From assembly GCA_964023205.1 (NCBI GenBank), contig OZ026843.1:6185029-6249028 (forward strand): a DNA stretch of 64,000 nucleotides, read 5' to 3'. Shown here one piece after another: positions 12,532 through 27,620 of this stretch. The translations under genes were made by a program, and so were the position numbers. Source of the stretch: Lutraria lutraria. Lineage: Eukaryota > Mollusca > Bivalvia > Venerida > Mactridae. Under the pieces are notes generated by a model that worked only from the letters and a program-made list of their open reading frames with translations, ran no database searches and had not been told where the DNA came from. Position 1 is the first letter of the stretch. Every line of letters begins with the position of its first letter.

Positions 12532-15500
12532 TTGAAGTTTTTACTAAACGAATGAAATGAAGACTTTGTAAAGCTTTGCTGTAGTAGTATTGTATCTGCA
12601 CCATGTAATATATGTGTAACTGTAACATTTATGAATAACCAGTAAGAATTCTTATTGCATTTATCAGATGAAAAATAAATATTTCTGCATTCTTTACTTG
12701 ACATCTGTCTAACAAGAACATACGTTGATGTTTACAAATTTAAAATTCAACATCGTCTTAAAAATGACTTAAAACACGTGATTAGAACTATCTTATAAAT
12801 CTATCAAGTGGTTTTTTTTTCTTTCATCAGAAAAAAGTGACATATTCAAAAGAAATTTTCGGTTTGTTGAATTTCTGACGATTTTATGAAAAATAAAACC
12901 ATTCGCGCGCGGAATATGGCGACCGCATTTATTACGCATTTAGTGTTTAAATTATTGCCCCCGACAAGTAAAAACTAACTCGATGGCGGAAAAGTGTTTT
13001 AAATGAAATAATGATTGTAAAGTGTAGCTTTGTGCACAGGACTGTAAGACATTTTAGAATCTGATAACTAGATAACCCTAAAACTATTTCAAAATTAAGA
13101 AAAAACAAATCAGTTGTGTAAATTATACGCACAATATTTTGTGTATTCCACTATGTACGAATATATCAACATTACGTTTATTACAATCCTACCATTTAAA
13201 TTAAAGGAATTCTAAAAATATTTCTTCCAATACATTGTTAAATATTTGAATAAATTATTCAGGGGATTATTGAGTTAGTATCCATTGTTCAGCCAATGAA
13301 GTGTATTTTATCAGTTTTGCTTGTCAATCATGGTTTATACATTATTAAATGGTCGCGCTACTGATACTCACCACTTTGTTTATGTAGTGACAAACATTGT
13401 CTTTAATTATAATGACATTATATCGGTAACGAAAATGACTCTATTTTTTCAAATTAGCAAGAATGTGGCCTTCTCTGGGTTACATACTGATTTAGCAGAA
13501 AAAATAAATTCGACCAAAAAATGTAGATAAAAACATGATGTATATAAATCATTATGACGTTCAATTCTTGAAATGAAAGTAGATCTTCGGGTATGAATTG
13601 TTAAAAAATTTAGCATAAATTATTAACTTTATTCGTTCATCGGGGGTTTGAAGAGGTCGAACCCTTTTCAGAGTACGTCATTTTCCCAGCTAGACTTTTA
13701 GACCTTAGCTAACCACGTACCGTTATAAGAATCATTTCACGTGAAAAAATAACGTTATTTCCACGGCCATAGATGGTTCAAATTACCAAATCCAAGAAAT
13801 TCTAGGAAATGTTTTATAAGAGATTTTCACTATAATTTGCTCATATTTTGATAAAATAATTAGTTATCGACTATTGCTAATGTAACACGATTTATATTAG
13901 AAGAAGAAATAAATACCTATAGATAGTTAGAATTGTATAAATGCTAATTACTTTTGACATGTTCTCCAATTCTATTTTCTTAGCGCATTATTTGATAAAA
14001 AGATGTTCCGTGATTGATACAATCCTTTATCTAGACCCAGCTTCCGGTGCCCTTTTTTATTATGTTCTCTGATTCAAGAAAAGATTGTATCATTAGGGGC
14101 AGTGATGTGTGCTTTAATGAACTTAACCTACTTATACGATCTAAATACCTGCTTTAATATTCTCTAATTACTTTTCTCTGGTGACATTCAGTTCTTAAGT
14201 TCTGGTTGGTTCATTTTAATCACGTGATCATAGTATCTTAGCACCGTTTATTGAATGAATTCTTGGAAAATTGTTTATGAGTATTCTATGGATCAATACG
14301 GTACATTCTCTCTCTTATTTATTCTCAGCTTGAACATTACTTTTCTGTGGCCAAGAGATAATTATGAAGACATTTTTTGTGTTCTATTCGCGAATTTATT
14401 GTTCAAATTTGGGGTTTCAAGTCTAATTTTATTATTTATACTGTATCAGTAAAATAGAGTCTGTCCTAAACTAAGTTTACTCTAATCATTGGTTACATTT
14501 GAGAACTTTGATTTTCGACCCATTGTATACTCACACGAAAAAGAAAGTGTGCGCTTAGTAAGAGGAAATCTTTTTATACTTATATAAAGGAAATTCGGTA
14601 TCAAAATATGTAAACATGTATTGGCTTCATGATGTTTTACTTTTAACTGAACTTAGATATTTCTCAGAACATTATTTTTCTAGTGAATAATTGTGCTCTG
14701 TGAGCTTATAATTAGTTTTTTTATGCCCAATATTAGAGTGTTCTGTTTCTTTTTCGTGTTAGTATACATGTAGTTGCTTGCTTACACGTTTTAAGTGATT
14801 GTTGTTTTAGTGGTGCTTTGTGACATGCAAATTCTACCATAAAAACGAATGCACAGTTTAACAATACGCCAATTTAATATCGAACGATTCATTCTTCTTT
14901 CAGAAATGTATCAACCCAAAAAAACAAGTAGAAAATTATTCAATAGCCAAGATTCAAACGCTCAGACAAAACATGCTAATAAAACTTGAAAATTCTGCCA
15001 TAACCTAAGAGGATGTATATTTCAAGATACGAAACTAGCGTGTAAAGACATGTCGAAATATTTAAAAATTCAGTTTTCGGACATGCACGTTTCCGTTGTT
15101 TAACTATCGCTTATTGTCCACTTTTTCAATATCAAGTTTTAAACACTAGGCAAAAAATAGATTGCAAAACGTTTCATACATTAGTGTCAAGATGAATCTG
15201 TTAATGGCGCTAAACGTTTAACAACTCGATTCGTGCGAAAATTTCAAAGAGAAGCGTTGTCATTTAAGGCTTACGTTTAACTCCACTTTATTACATGAGT
15301 TCACACACCATTAAATGATGTTGTTATTTTCTTTCTATATACCCAATGATAACACAATTTTTTTTTTTTTTGAAGTCGTACTAAATTCAAATTTGGTTTT
15401 GACGATATAAACTAATATCCTTTGAATATGTCAATTTATTAATGAACAATAAGGTAGATGATCAATTAATGGTATGAGTTAATTAATAGCATCACTTGGT

Positions 15501-18500
15501 AGCCAAGGACAATTGATTAGGATAACTGACGCCATGTACGGTTTTATATCTTAGATTAACGTCGATGTACTGAAAAATGGAAACATACAGCTGAAAAGAA
15601 ATATAGCCTCATCCATATAGTTATTCATTTGCAATTTTGGCAACTTATTTTGTATTTATTTGGGTAACACAGGTTTGGAGTAATGCTCCAATTAAGAAAC
15701 AATGTGAATAATCTATTGTATTTCCAAATGTATCCGTACAGTTGTGTTTCTTATCTTTTGTCATATATCAGACAATAAAAGCGCGCACGCCATTAATTCC
15801 CTAAAGCTACATACGTAATTACCCAAAATATTCCGCATGAACTTCCAAGCATTCTCTCGGTCATGACGTCATCGATTTGCATCTTATACCTTATCAGTTT
15901 GAATTGAAGGAGTGTTTCCCTTAATTTAACAGCAACGTACAGTCCATCTCCCTTACTTGCTTTACTGCACGAATGCCTCGAAACATAGATCGATAAATAA
16001 ACTAGTAATTTCATCGCAAGAGGGAGCCATTAGTAAATAATTCACAGACGGTGTAAGCGTTCTAATTACTAGATTGTTACAAGCGCGCATCGGCAAATTG
16101 TCTTATATATGAATGACATTTGTTGCCAATTTATTCGCGTTTATCTTTACCCAACAACTTTCATGCTAGATACGGATATTTAATTGCTGACATCGCCCCT
16201 ATTTCTTATTGTATTTTGATAAAACACTGAAACTATGAAGAACAGACCATGTGTGAATTTTAGTGTTGAATAATTGTTATACAAACATATTTTTCCCGAG
16301 TGTTGTGCTTTATATCTTACCCCCTTTACACTTATTTCGAACACGTGACTGATTATGGAAACTGACTAAATTAAGGGCACCAGTCTACAGAGAAGATTCA
16401 ATCTACAAGTACAGCTTCATTAAAAACAAGACAAAGTTTTCGCGACTTTACCAGACATAATAATAACAGTATACCTCGTGCCATGAACGGGTTTTAGCTT
16501 TTAGATATTTCTTGTCTGATTTTCTATCTGTTGACTATTTAATAATTTACATTTCAATAATTAGTTCTTGGTGTTTATAGATATAAGTATATATATATAG
16601 GTAACAGAGTATTAGGGCACCCCAGGTAGCTTCTGTGTTGGGTTGAAATATGGTTTTGGAACAAACAATAAGCAATTACTGAAGACCTTATTACAGTTGC
16701 TTTAAGTTTATGGAGTGATGAAAGCGAAGTAAGGGTTCAACTGTTACTAGTTTGAATATCGCTTAGTCCATTTTCTCGTTGACTTCTTAATACATTACTA
16801 TTACTCTAACGTACTCTGTTGCACCGATTTGTCTTGACACCAATTTGATGTAGGTCTACTTGTGGGGAACGTAATAATCGTATGTAATAGTTTTGACCGT
16901 ACTATGGATAAAAAGAAACATGTCATTTATTACTATATAAAAATAACATTGTATCTGCGGTCATTTATTGCTAAATTCATCAAAGTTGTCTACTTTAGGT
17001 GATAAAACTCACCTAAGCTTCGTTTTATGGCAGTTAAATATATTCGATCAATAAATGTATTAATAAATGACTATTTATTTAATATCTCCGATATATCGCC
17101 TGGTGGTATTAAATAAAATTGTTATTACGGCAAATAGGGCCGCGACAGAGGCAAACTTTGTGTGGGACGATAAATAACTTATAACAAAGTCATGGAACAG
17201 AAATGGAATGACGCGAAATTGCATGAATATTTTTTGTAAATCGCACGCCACAAATCTACCGTTTATCATTTATGGCTTTCTTCGTTTTGATAAAACTCTA
17301 GAATCACAAATTTTAGAGATAGTGCTTTAACCTTTTTTTTCGGCCCACCAATGTTGAAGAAATTTGTAGTAATAAATATCCAAGCTTGTTTGATATGCCC
17401 CAGCATTTATGGTCCACTAAAACGGGCTATAAATCTCTGGTTCTCCTTTTTTCAAATGAACTGTTTCATATTGTACGGCAAACGTGAATTTACATTAATA
17501 TGTTTCTTTCAGTATTTTTCCGTTACTACAGCGGAAACGACTGTGGATTTTGTATCAGAGTTTTGGTCATAAATGTTTAGAAATATTTATGCATCAAGTT
17601 TTTGTCACCTTTTGTAAAAGAGAGCAATGGGGGGGGGGGAGAGAGATTATGTTGATGTGTCTAATAAATAATCTGGTTCCCATTCCATTTTTCAGTGCAC
17701 TAAATGTTTATGTACGGATAGTGTCAATGGGAACCAGATTATAATATTAAATTACAAGATCTTTTTAGCGGGAATGGAGTAAGAATTCCTCATTTCTTTC
17801 CATTTTTCTGCAAAAAAAATATTCACCTGATATATTAGGAAACTTTTCCAAAATATTAGTTAAAAACTCAACAAAATGGCTTACACTTAATTGCGCGGAA
17901 AATATTTACGCAAAATATCGCTACAAATAGTAGAATCTATACCTGAACATTGCTCCGCGTAATTTGAAAAAAAATATAAATGTATTAATTTCGATTAATA
18001 CGTAGAATGAGATAACTGTAAAACAGTCTATATCTGCACCAGGGCAATTTTCATTCTTCTGAGACAAGTGGAATAAATCGAGAATAATTCAGAATCAAAT
18101 AAAATATAAATTAATTGAGACATAGCAATAACATTATATGTAACATTTGTTCAGATATGAATACATAAAACGATTGTAATATTAATGATTTATTTTCCTT
18201 GGTTCATTGTTCATTAATGCTTAATCATTTATTGTTTTGCAAGATGGCACACTATATTGGCGAACTTCGGCATGGTGAAAAATAATTGGATTAGTCACTC
18301 TATATAGCATTTAAGGGATGTTTCAAGTTGATATAAAATTATATATATTGAATTAATTCTAAGTGTATAGTTTTAGTTCAGCACAACAAGTGCATTGTGG
18401 GAACCTCTCCAAACTGGCTTAAAGCCCTAAAAATGGTATTAACGCGTTTTTATGTTGTTTACAGTACGGCCATAGTTTCTAGTGATTTGTATTTTCCTTT

Positions 18501-20260
18501 AAAAGTTCTTTGATCTTCGAGTTTATGCGGTCATAAAATGACTGTAACTTTCTTTCATAAGTATTTGTATTTAACTGACTAAAACCTGTTCAATCTCAGT
18601 TGTTCAAAGGCGTAACACCACCATATCTTTGTGGTTATATCATAAATCCGTTATATTCTAAAAGGTCATTGGGATATTCTTTGACGTGTGTAGACTTCCA
18701 GTTCGTGTTTTATATCTGACGTCAAACGTTCGAAAGCCATAACAATCTAACAAACGCATAAACACCTCACTCAGCCAATGTATATTTGGACGGACGGTTT
18801 GCAATGTCATGCTGAGGTGAGAGAGAACGTATGGTGAGGGCCAGTTGCGTTGGTGACCCATATGTTTAAGACACATACAGCAAACCCTAAATAATAAAAC
18901 CGCCATACAAGGTGATCTTAAGATGGTCTCAACCTCAAGTTAGTGATACAAGAAACATAGAAAACCGGTATGTAAGTAAGTTGATGTCAAACAGACGGTC
19001 TTACTTTTGGAATGGGTGTTAACATTGAAGCGGACTTTAAGCATTTCGATGAATGCTGTCAGAGTTAGCCAAATACTTTTTTTTTCTTTATAGAATGTTT
19101 TAATCACTTTCTGGCTTTTTAAGCTAATATTTTGTAATGAAACATATAAAACGTCGTACATGTTCTTGATTATTATTAATAATGTAAGAAATAAGAACCA
19201 AAATAATCTGATTTGATGATCTAATTATTATCACTAAGCTATTTATAAGCGTAGAATTATGTATATTTACTGTTACATGTACATCATTTTTATTGAGTCT
19301 TTACATTAGAATTGGTGTAACTCAATACTAGCCAATCTGCTAAATTACACCTACACCTACATTAAAACTTCTGTTTTGGGTTGTTCTCATATCATTTATG
19401 GACCTTAAGAAATGCGCAATATTCACCAATGAAATAAAAAGAACTTGTGACTGTTTGCTTTGAATGCCTTCAAAATTACAAGCTATCTAACGATCCAATG
19501 TTCAAAGAGTCCATGGGGAACGGGGCCAACCAATGCACCATTTGTGTTGTGAAAGGTGAAGGAACATAATTTTAAATAAAAAATCAGATCTGTTTCCATT
19601 TCTTTATCAACTAATTTGCTTACAACAGGCTGGGAAGAAAATCAAAATTTTAAGCGGAATAAAGCATACTTCAATAGATTTGGAGTTTAATTAATGTAAA
19701 TGAGAAATGGCACGCAGTTTTTTACTTAGTTATAACTTAATGCTATTCATCTCGTATTTAATGAAATTGGATTTAATTAAATTTAAGGTTACCTGAAAAA
19801 ACTTTTAATTTCATCCGTCTGACAGGTATTTGTATGTAGTTTCTAATACTTGAATATTCATTGAAATAAATCGGAATAAAATTTTCTATTGGACTGTGCC
19901 CACAATTCCACTGACCGGTGTTGCTGTAAAAACCGCAAAGGTGTATCAACTACAACTTTATTATTATTTTATGACGGTCGGTCACAATTAATGAATTCCA
20001 AATGACCCTGAAATCTGTGCCATTTCACGCTTAAGTTTAGACTGTCCGTATCTATTACAGAAATATCTTCTTTATTGCGATCATTTTATAGTTTGTGCAG
20101 ATTATCTCTTTGGTAGTCGAGGCAAGAATACAGTTTTAATTAGCGTAGAAATAACAAATGAAAATTTTATTTCTATTTCATCCCCCACATGTCCTCACCT
20201 CAAAGAGCGCTTATCTCTTGTACATGTATCTGTTCTTCATTTTAGGATCTGATTATTGGC
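12532..20260. other. Non-coding A+T-rich DNA, no gene seen
   Basis: No exon or RNA gene recognised. Contains homopolymer runs (T run near 15359, G run near 17630) and nothing else of note. The 82-codon minus frame at 18658-18906 lies in a slightly G+C-richer patch but matches nothing I recognise. Confidence 0.55.
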
Positions 20261-20328
20261 TTATCTTTCGGACAATGTCGACTGGTCATTAAAGTGTCCG
20301 AAATACGGCACATCCGAAATAAAGATAA
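20261..20328. repeat. Imperfect inverted repeat (hairpin)
   Basis: TTATCTTTCGGACAATGTCG at the left is mirrored by a right arm that, reverse complemented, begins TTATCTTTATTTCGGATGTG. An inner TCGGAC/GTCCGA pair is nested in the loop. It is probably a mobile-element remnant. Confidence 0.5.
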
Positions 20329-23300
20329 AATGACAAGAGCGCGCCATCTTGCGCCGCGTGGAAAATTTACACCTGATCAAAAATAGAGTTGAAGGGGTCT
20401 TTTGAACTTAATTCTTGATCTAAACAGTTTTAAAACGTCTAAAGCACATAATTATTTTTCTTTGTGTTTTGTGTTCTTGCAATTTTTTCTGTAGTAAGTA
20501 TCTACATGAACATACTGCAGTACTGTCATAGATTTTAATCGGCTTACTCTTACCCTGTCCTGCGTAATAGTTAAAGTATTAATACAAAACTCATCAAATA
20601 AACTATACTCAAATTAAGATGACCACCAACGGTGTATTCGCTGCAACATAAAGACTGTCAATTGTCAAAGAAATATGTTTGATGCAAGATATTTATACGA
20701 ATTACTTATATGTGGTCATTAGCCACCACAACTGAAGATATTGGTGTTTTAGTACCGTATATTGTTTAATAATGATATTATTAGTTTCTCACCCACGAGT
20801 GTGGCTACATGCTCGGGACACGAATGCAATAATAAAGTCTAGCTTGACGGATAGTGTAGTCTTCTAGACTGCGATCAATGCGGAAAACCCGTAATAAAAT
20901 GGATAATAAAATGAATAGTTCGCACGCTAACCAGAAATTTGTGACTGTGTATGTATTATCACATAAAGACCCGAATGTCCTCATAACTTATATTTCTAGG
21001 GATTTCTTCTTTGATGTTTCGGTCATAATTATTATGCAATAATACAAGAAATGTATCTAATAATGCGCTTAAAATATGAATTAACAGAAATTGATTTATG
21101 TCCAAAACATCAAGGGAGTCATGATTACGTAATTGTTTTTAAGCTTTGGTTAATATTCCAGTAACACACCTATTTGCAGCATCGTGTCTTAGACAGAGCT
21201 TTGTTGGAAACAATTTATTATGCTAATATTCGATTCCACGCACTGTTTCTTACTCAGCCATAAAATTAAACATTGTGCGTTTTATTTACAAAATAAGTAC
21301 AATAAACTTCACTTGGCGATCACTTCCACGAACAACTCACTACCTTAACCACATATTTTGGCGTTCATGTTTTTTTCTTTTCAATATGTCCTTGATATGT
21401 TTCAACTTAATAATAAAGTCACCTCAATATAAAAACCGATTTATTTGTTCCCAAAGGAAGTCATAACAAAGAGGTATTGCTGTACTTAATGCTTAAAACA
21501 AAACTGGCGTTACCAAATTTACGTTACCATATTTACGTTACCATTAATCATTAGAAATACACGCAATAATCTTTATGTCGTCGTGCATAAAATAATGTAC
21601 AAATAATCTATTGATGTGGATGATTATTGTGGAATCAACAACAGCAGGATATTGGCAAATGTAGTAACTTAGAAGTAAATTGTAGATTCCATAAGTAACA
21701 AATTGATAACTATAGAATTAACATCTAGAACGGAAAAAGATTTCAAAAGGTTTATGACATTTTTTGCTTAAAAATATGGAATATTGTGTTTGTATTTCCC
21801 CATTCCTTTATTCAAATATAGTTAAAATTAATTGCTTATAGATAAATTGTATATACTTATATATGTAAGAGATGTGATGTCATCTAAACGGAAATTATCA
21901 GTCCATTAAATCATGATTGGGAGATTGTTTTCGTTTGAAATGGAAATATCAGAGATAATCCATACATTATTGAACGGAAAAAGAAGAAAAAAACATTGAC
22001 AAAATAGTCGTTTTAACACTACACCAAAAGTTCAAAACCTAACTCTGCAAAATGTCTTCATTAAGATCATCCCTGTATAAAGACCGTTTATTTCCGGACC
22101 GGTTTTCAATGTTTCCGGTATAGTTCAAATTGAGAATGAGACCCTCCCAATAGCATCACATATTTTGGCTTCCGAAGGGGGACTCAATATCGAGGATTTA
22201 TTGATTTTTTTGTTTCATTTTAGATATGACGTTCCTAAGACAGGACCACTATGGTAATAAGATTTTTATACATCGTGTTCAATTCACTAAATACATGTAT
22301 ATATTTGCGTTTTTATTCCTGTAATAAGAAATCCAATTTCTAAAACTTTCTTTTGTAATATTCTTTATTGAAAAGACATAATATAGTTTTGTCCTGCCAC
22401 AATACATATGTTACATAGTTATATAAATTTTTCATCAGTCAATATAAGTATTTTAACCAGTTTTTTTACATCATTTTCTTCCCTTAACAATTTCTAAAAC
22501 TTTATTTTTTCATTTGTGGAACTGATATTAGAATATAGATGTATGAGAGTACAAATCTGTTATAGCTTATCATTCAACAATTATAAGCATTTAGACAATG
22601 CATGTTCCCATTAAACACGGATAAAACTGAATTACCACACTAATACATATTGTATTAAATGAATATGTTGAGAACATTATTACTGCTGAAAATTTTATTG
22701 ATGTCGAACGCAGCCAAAAAAGATTTAACAAACAATAGGCAAGAATTAGATTTAATATATCACGTATAAGCTGATTATCGAAATATTAGATAATAAAAAA
22801 GAGAAATAATCAGTGGGTTCTTATGCCAGTGTTAAAATTCCCAGGAATTAACTATCGCTTCTACTTCTTTCGTTTATTTTTGAAATTCAAAATACATACG
22901 CATTAAAAGGAAATTCTAAACGAACAGAACAGAAAATTACGCGAATGTTTAAGAAACTATTTAATTGCACAAAAACCTATTTAGGTCCATGTACGATAGC
23001 AATATAACGCTATTTATGTCGTTGCGGGAATGTAAACACATGCATTACGTACCAAATGAAAACAGCAATAAAAAAGCTTCTTGTTCGTGTTCAGTACATT
23101 TTTAGGGGTGATTATACTCACAGGGTTGCAAAATTAGGGGTCATCATGATGATACTAGACGCTCATAAAACATTGAAACAAAACCTTATTTTAAGATGCA
23201 CATAATAAAGTGGTTTAATAGCAACCAATTTTTACTTTACGCCGGAGTCATAAAAACTTGTCCCGTTACTCAATGAAACTGGACGTACGGGTTTTAGCGT

Positions 23301-25593
23301 TGAATGTTTTAAAAGCGTTAGAATTACAATGTTACGTTTGATGCGTTAACGTGTGTGGTAACATCGTTAACGTCGTAGCTAAGCGATGAAACTCGATTAT
23401 GACAACTAATTACAGACCGTACAATTCATTACGTTGTCATCCAGTGACAAATGACTTGGACCACCATGCTATCGTCTTATTATGTATGTAATATTCCAGT
23501 GCGGTAAAAATGGTGTATGTATGGGGTTTTTTTTCGAAGCCTTTGATGCTATACGTCTGTCGTGCGTTTTGTGTTCCCCTATATGAGACTGTACGCAAGG
23601 TGCTTTCAATATTATGAAATAGCATTGCACATGTTTTGCCTATGTACAGAATGAAGAATTGTCTTGTAAGAAAATCTAAAAATATTTGTCAGTGATTATA
23701 CAAAAAAGAAACATAACGAATAAGCACTGCAGTTGGACCAAATCCTTAAAGAACCGAATAACTGTGTCTGCTATTAGATGACAAGTTCATAACGTAAATT
23801 GTGTGCTGTCGAAATGAATATGCGTAGATTATCAGTTTTACATTCATGATAATACGAATATTAATTCATTATTGTAACAGCCGTTAGATTGAGCTGAATG
23901 CGAAATTGAGACAAATATCTGGTGATTTATTGAAATCGGTCAACCTGAAGCCGGCTAAAGCATCTCGCTATTTTGAACTATTGTCAAACAGTACATCGGG
24001 GCATTTTGTGTTCATGAGTACGTCGTAAGAACTGAAACAATTAGGGCGATAACTCAGCATTGTATGTCTTCAATTTTATCAAATAAATAATAAAACAGAA
24101 ATTTAACCTGTTACAACGGCGTTCTGTATACGAAGTTATTACTTAAAACTGTTTGCTAACACAATTGTCAAACACTAGTGCTGATCTTACTGATTCAGAA
24201 AAACTGATATTTGTGTTTAAGTTCTGGCTCAAGTCTATAACCTTGGACTACGATCACAAATTTCTTCTTTAAAGTCAAAAATGATCCAAAAAGTTCTCGA
24301 AGATGAAATGTAATCGAAGAGTAAAATTGCTAAAAGTCAGGGAAAGGACTTTTATAAGTTCTGACTTCTAGCATATGATAAAGTAATGATTTAACATTTT
24401 TTCTTCGTAATTTATTTCACCCGTGTTTCTGCTGTTAATTAGTTCTTTCTCAGTCTGATCGGGGGGATAACAGATGTTTTAAACCGTTTCTTAAATGCGC
24501 AGTAGTGCTTCTTTTTATTCCAGTGTTCGACTCCTTAAATCTTAAGTAAAAAGCGGCTGAGATTTGGTTTATTACATTGTAGATATAAGCGTAACGCAGT
24601 TATTGTTCTATTCATGTAAAGACCTCTGTATGTGATTCTGGTACTATACACAGGGACACTGTCATTAACATGTAATATAGTGTCCACGTAATGTATTCGA
24701 AGATAATCTTATAACTCAGTGTTTGAATGATCATGAACTTTTGTAGATATTATTTGTCTTGTAAATATTGTGCGTACATGAATGCGACCTAAATAACTAG
24801 AAAATAAATAGGCACTTTCTTCACACACTGTTTTTCAAACTGTCTAGTACCTTCGCATGTATCCAACTATGATAGGCTTTAAAAGGAAAATTAATGGGAA
24901 TCCATGTCTTTATTTGGATCTAAGCAATTCATTACATGTGTATTAATATCTATTTAAACGTTTACGATGTGTTTTATAATAATAATTAGAAAATAGAATG
25001 AAATATGATTCAATTCTGACGCTTTCATCTTTGTCAGAGACTTCAAAGAGGACAGATTTCAATACCTCGTAAATATTATCGCAAAATAATTGAAATCCGA
25101 CATTAATATCTTTTTCCTTAATATTCCGTATGCAAACAGTCGATACATTCTTCTGTTTAGATGTATCTGAACTTTTCGTTTTGCCATTCATCATTTGGTA
25201 AGTCCCTGAAGTATACATACTGCCAAAGTTTTTGTTCTTGAGTGATATATCTTTGTCGCAGCAATAAAACACGGTTTCTGATTTTCTGTGACAATAATAC
25301 CATCTATTACATCAGCAGTTGCGATAAAATCCAAGCAATCCGTATATTTTTTGTGTACGAGTTCACTACTTTGAATCAGGGCAGTTCCGGAACTGGTTGG
25401 ACTTTACCTGACTTGACTGGTCGCCGGTTGACGCTACGCTAATCCTTCCTGGATAATAACAAATATGTTTAGTAACAATGCAGTATCGTTTTAACTACAT
25501 GTATTCATCTATAGTTCATGGAATTCATTTCTAATCTATAATAACCAACTTATATGATAACACTTACTATCCAAATGTAAACATATACTAGTA
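20329..25593. other. Non-coding A+T-rich DNA with one unassigned 109-codon frame
   Basis: No recognisable gene. A short repeat of ACGTTACCA-type units lies at about 21511-21545. The minus-strand frame 24943-25272 (109 codons, the longest in the window) encodes a Lys/Ser/Asp-rich peptide with VSDKDESVRIESYFI near its end. It has no domain I know. Length alone is weak support in such A+T-rich DNA. Confidence 0.45.
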
Positions 25594-25862
25594 GTGTCCT
25601 TTCATTGTGATGTTCATTGTGATGTCGCAAAATCATCATTACTCTTCATTTTTGTATCCTTTATACAGTTTTCATATGCTTATTATATTTTGAAATATGC
25701 TTTGTCAAATTTTGGAGCTGTTATCGAATATCAGTTTTTACATTATGTTATAATGTATCTTCTCCGTTACATTTCTTTTATTAATATGTTCTGTATATAT
25801 CTGTAAATATGTTGTCCTCATGGGCCGCAAGGCTTAATTGACTTGAATTTCAAATAAATATA
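25594..25862 (+). mobile_element. 3' end of a non-LTR retrotransposon (probable)
   Basis: The segment ends TGGGCCGCAAGGCTTAATTG, then an A-rich TTTCAAATAAA tail, a form common at the 3' ends of molluscan non-LTR elements (TTGTCCTCATGGGCC before the tail). Weakly open translation precedes it and no reverse-transcriptase motif is left. The copy appears strongly 5'-truncated. The family was not determined. Confidence 0.45.
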
Positions 25863-27178
25863 TAAGTATAAGTCTAAATGGATTCCAAATAAAATAACAA
25901 AAAATAATCTTAATGAATCAGAAATAGGCTCAAATTTGATCACTTGACATGGCAAATATTTACAATTGAAATTAATCAAAAACTCATTAACTAAATAACA
26001 AATGTCTAAGTGTACAAAAGTCAAATATACATCTGTTGAAGCACGAAATACAATAAAACTCCTCATCTTAATTCTTATCACTTGAAAAATATCAAATTAA
26101 GTTGTAAAAAATATTATCATCATCATTGGGAAAATACGCACTAAAATAATGAGAATTTATACAACTACATGTACTTAAGAAAAACGCATGTGTCAAAATC
26201 GAATGAGTGAGTTCGTAAGTTGAAACTGTTTTGTATACAATAATGATCTCGTGTCGTTCTTTTCAAAAAATAAAGTTCATTGTTTACTAATATTTTAGAC
26301 ACATAGTTACTTTTCATAAATGTTTTCAAATCATGAAATTGTAACTTTACACTCAATAACTGTATTTTGCAGTAATAAAATTATATAATTGCACAAAAAA
26401 TACATTCTAAACATATACACGTGCAAATACCGAAATAATATTGTTGTAAAATATATAATTATGTTACTTAATGCCATCTTCAAATTAAAAGCAGTAAAAT
26501 GAATTCGGCGTATTTAAAATGAAATTTATAATTTATTTCTTGAGAAAAAATACGTTTAATAAAAAACATTATATCTAAAAGCAACAAATTCCTTTGTAGT
26601 TAAATATAATTACATAAATCATAGAGCTTAATATCATTCTGAACAAATTACCACAATCGTATGTAAACATTTATTATTTTATTTAACATTTAGTGGTCTG
26701 TAATTTTCAATAATTGTATTCATAAATCATATTTTATTATTTATTAATAATCTATATTTCTGTTCGAAAACGTTACATCATCTGCGTTGTCTATGATGCA
26801 TTAATATTTTTTCGTGGAAACAGTCATTAATTTTAATGACAAATCGATTTTTTTAAATACAGTGTATTTGTAACATATTGTAAAGTTGCTTAATGACATC
26901 CGTTTTATGTATTATTATCAATTGATAGATACTTTTACTTCCTCCAGTACATCAGAATACTTGATTCTATAAAAGATTTATTCACAAATCTTTATAGGTT
27001 CGGATTGTCCACAAAATCACGCATCACAAGAAAAGTACCTAATTTAGAATGCAGTATTGTTTATTGTGTCTTTTTAATATAATCACATACATATAGTAAA
27101 TTCTCACTCAGATCCTACCCTAATACTAAGGCCACCTCATTATAAAGATGATCTATGATCGGACTGATTATATATATA
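25863..27178. other. Very A+T-rich non-coding DNA
   Basis: No gene or defined repeat seen. Base composition is more A+T-extreme than in the flanks. Confidence 0.55.
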
Positions 27179-27620
27179 CAGTAAAACCCATGAAAACCGG
27201 ACTTCCTGAAAACCGGAATTCCCTGAAAATCGGAAAAAAAATTTAAGTCCCATTTTTTTTGGAATTTATCAAACGTTCTCTGAAAACCGGAATTCTTAGA
27301 AAACCGGCCGTTTGGCCCAGTCTGGAAGGGGTTGGATTTTCAATTGTACATGCACCAAATAGCGTATAATTCATTATAACGAATAGATATTTCCTGGGTT
27401 GTAAAAGCTATTTTGAAACTACCCCTGTATAGTACGTCTATATTTCGACAGCTATCTTTGTTCTTTGTATCGATACTTCATTGTCGAGATTTAAGAAATA
27501 GATATATTTCAATGATTTATCTATTTTGGAATAACCCTCGTATATTTCTATATTTCGACAAATGTCTTTGGTCCCCATGTAGTGTCGGCATTGGTGCACA
27601 TAATAGTGTAAAAATTGTTC
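27179..27620. mobile_element. Pogo/Tigger-like DNA transposon end, decayed
   Basis: Begins with ACAGTAAAACCCATGAAAAC, followed by three further GAAAACCGG units to about 27308. Further in, TATTTCGACAAATGTCTTTG repeats a near copy (TATATTTCGACAGCTATCTT) about 120 bp earlier. TA-rich sequence borders the left end. These are features of a degenerate pogo/Tigger-type terminus; the matching far end was not found. Confidence 0.4.
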
